Shown here: in pieces, positions 33,268 through 34,816 of the stretch
Numbering within the stretch: the first letter of the stretch is position 1
Layout of the letters: the number at the start of each line of letters is the position of its first letter
From: a candidate division TM6 bacterium UASB124
Lineage (GTDB): Bacteria; Dependentiae; Babeliae; Babeliales; RVW-14
Length of the DNA: 34,816 bases
Assembly: GCA_001468855.1 (NCBI GenBank)
Contig: LDIV01000001.1
Coordinates: 286,599-321,414 of the forward strand
Direction of reading: 5' to 3'
Program-made: the position numbers and the translations under genes
The notes under the pieces: model-generated
What the model saw: the letters and a program-made list of their open reading frames with translations, nothing else
What the model was told of the DNA's origin: nothing
Database searches by the model: none

Positions 33268-34816
33268 ATGTTCAAACACTATACTTACCAAGTAACGATA
33301 ATTATAATGAATTCGTTAGTATTCCCATTCAACATACATGCCGATAACACCATTGAAAAAAAACTTTCTCACAATACAAACTCAATAATTGTAAAAAACA
33401 AAAGCGACACACATATATATGCTGCAACCTATTTAAAAAGAACCCTGCCGTTCGATTGCAAAATAATAAGTGATATACAAGAGATCCCAGCTCAATCATG
33501 TACCATTTTTGAACGGCCGGAAGGGCAACTGTTATACGGCAGAAGATTGCTTTTTGATACAAAAGAAGACTGTTTAAAGCCAACATTTAATAAGGATGAA
33601 TACAAATTAGCCAACCATAAATCACTTCGGTATATAAATGGAACAAAATTTTACATAACTTCCAAAGACAATGTTCTTCGCTGTTATAACCAATTCGAAT
33701 GGAGCATAATAAAGCCGATCGCAAATCTTATCACGTCAATGAAAAATAAATTACTTACATCACTGATAAAAAAAGTCTCAGTACATGAATATTCAGAAAC
33801 GATAGCAACCGTACGCATAAAAAATGACATATCAGAATCAGAAAAAAAATTCCTTGAACAACGCAGAAAAATAACTCAAAAAGCTTTAACGGCACTCTTA
33901 GGCATACCGCTATCATCTGACGATGTTCCTAATATTGCAGTTTGTTTTAGCGGCGGAGGTTATCGAGCAATGATAGCAGGGCTGGGATCACTTATTGCTT
34001 TAGAAAAAATGGGCCTTCTTGACTGTGTAACACATATTTGTACACTGTCCGGTTCTTGTTGGTTGGCACCACTAACATGCAGCGATGCTTCCCTTTTAGA
34101 ATATAAAGAATTGCTCAAGAAAAATGTAAAGACACCTTTGCTCATCAAGCCTCTTGATATCAAGAGAACAACAAAATTACTCCTCACCAAAATGGCTTTT
34201 AAACAAAAAATTTCATTAATTGATTTTTTTGGAGCGGCGCTAGCATCAAAATTGCTTAGTGGGCTTGCTCAAAACCCATATAAATTTTACTTATCCAAAA
34301 CAGCTGAGCATTGTTCGCAAGGCAAAAATCCCCTTTTAATTTACACATCGATAGACGCTACAACAGATTATAATTGGTTCGAATTTACGCCATATGAAAT
34401 TGGAAGTATCAAATATAATGCCTATGTTCCAACATGGGCTTTTGGAAGAAAATTTGTTAATGGAACATCTGAAAATTTTGCTCCTGAACAAAGTTTAAGT
34501 TACTACATGGGGGTTTGCGGGGCAGCATTTGCTGCAAGCTTTGATGAAATTTGTGAATCAATCACAAAATCAAATGCAAAAGATTTCTATGATTTGGTGG
34601 ATCTTATTACCTCTCAACCGGATTGGGGATCAATCAGAATCTCGCCACCTCTTATTTATAATCCAACATATGGACTTGATGGCAGTCCAACTAAAAATAT
34701 AAAACGACTCACATTTGTTGATGCAGGCGTTGATGGGAATTTACCCTTCCCCCCTATTTTAAGAAAAGAAAGAAAAATCGATATAATCCTTGCAATGGAT
34801 TTTTCTGATGGAATAA
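33268..34816 (+). CDS. cPLA2-like (PLA2_B) exported phospholipase, partial
   Basis: At least 516 residues, no stop before the window edge. Start either ATG 33259 or 33268; the latter gives a cleaner signal peptide (MFKHYTYQVTIIIMNSLVFPF). About 220 unassigned residues lead to the catalytic domain: IAVCFSGGGYRAMIAGLGSL (oxyanion glycines), then CTLSGSCWLAP with the nucleophile Ser261 of the LSGS motif, and VDAGVDGNLPFPPIL with the catalytic Asp485 (VDxG...NLP). This is the eukaryotic cytosolic phospholipase A2 / lysophospholipase B type: Ser-Asp dyad cleaving glycerophospholipids. The first Gly of GxSGS is Thr here. It likely acts on host membranes or recycles host lipid. Confidence 0.82.
   Translation, partial: MFKHYTYQVTIIIMNSLVFPFNIHADNTIEKKLSHNTNSIIVKNKSDTHIYAATYLKRTLPFDCKIISDIQEIPAQSCTIFERPEGQLLYGRRLLFDTKEDCLKPTFNKDEYKLANHKSLRYINGTKFYITSKDNVLRCYNQFEWSIIKPIANLITSMKNKLLTSLIKKVSVHEYSETIATVRIKNDISESEKKFLEQRRKITQKALTALLGIPLSSDDVPNIAVCFSGGGYRAMIAGLGSLIALEKMGLLDCVTHICTLSGSCWLAPLTCSDASLLEYKELLKKNVKTPLLIKPLDIKRTTKLLLTKMAFKQKISLIDFFGAALASKLLSGLAQNPYKFYLSKTAEHCSQGKNPLLIYTSIDATTDYNWFEFTPYEIGSIKYNAYVPTWAFGRKFVNGTSENFAPEQSLSYYMGVCGAAFAASFDEICESITKSNAKDFYDLVDLITSQPDWGSIRISPPLIYNPTYGLDGSPTKNIKRLTFVDAGVDGNLPFPPILRKERKIDIILAMDFSDGI

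Noticed and set aside
1..34816. tRNA, rRNA and CRISPR arrays.
   Set aside because: No cloverleaf-like, rRNA-like or regularly spaced repeat-spacer pattern was seen on either strand by reading alone.

Overview
The window looks like a chromosomal stretch of a low-GC, host-dependent diderm bacterium. The best guess is a member of the candidate phylum Dependentiae (TM6), which live inside protists; this is inferred from gene content, since no rRNA or other phylogenetic marker is present. Evidence for a diderm is a type II secretion pseudopilus operon and an MCE (MlaD-like) lipid-transfer protein. Evidence for a eukaryotic host is a run of exported proteins with eukaryote-like domains: a ubiquitin-specific-protease-like fold, a Skp1/BTB-like domain, ankyrin repeats, a cytosolic-phospholipase-A2-like enzyme, a macrodomain with a histone-H1-like tail, and two giant paralogues with a caspase-like His/Cys dyad.

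Layout. 1-8.1 kb: a decayed secreted gene, a DUF952 lipoprotein with a probable start-proximal homopolymer frameshift, an exported coiled-coil protein, the H1-tail/macrodomain protein, a DUF2608 HAD-like protein, small secreted proteins (one with five CxxC motifs), an ankyrin protein, and a translationally coupled pair (membrane-anchored P-loop kinase, LOG-family protein). 8.1-11.3 kb: a short exported ORF broken by an internally deleted IS5-family element, an ATP-cone/Mrr nuclease, an exported Bcp peroxiredoxin, a GC-rich palindromic repeat and an IS200-type relic. 11.3-17.9 kb: one minus-strand operon gspF-G-H-I-J-K-mce. 17.9-24 kb: three unrecognised exported helical proteins, acetyl-CoA synthetase and a Bax-inhibitor-1 family membrane protein. 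24-34.8 kb: the tandem 870-910 residue paralogues, then the Skp1-like protein, a MazG-like house-cleaning enzyme, the deubiquitinase-like protein, another ankyrin protein and a cPLA2-like enzyme that runs off the right edge.

How it fits together. Most genes are monocistronic, each with its own Shine-Dalgarno (AGGAG/GGGAG type) and an N-terminal signal peptide, so much of the window is a secretome island. Sec would carry these proteins to the periplasm and the Gsp pseudopilus system could release them; the ubiquitin-like, phospholipase, ADP-ribose-binding and protease-like activities would then meet host targets. Metabolic genes are few: Acs (acetate activation), MazG-like, Bcp and LOG. Mobile DNA is present only as relics. 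Several frame breaks sit at or near poly-A tracts, which suggests gene decay, slippage or homopolymer sequencing error.
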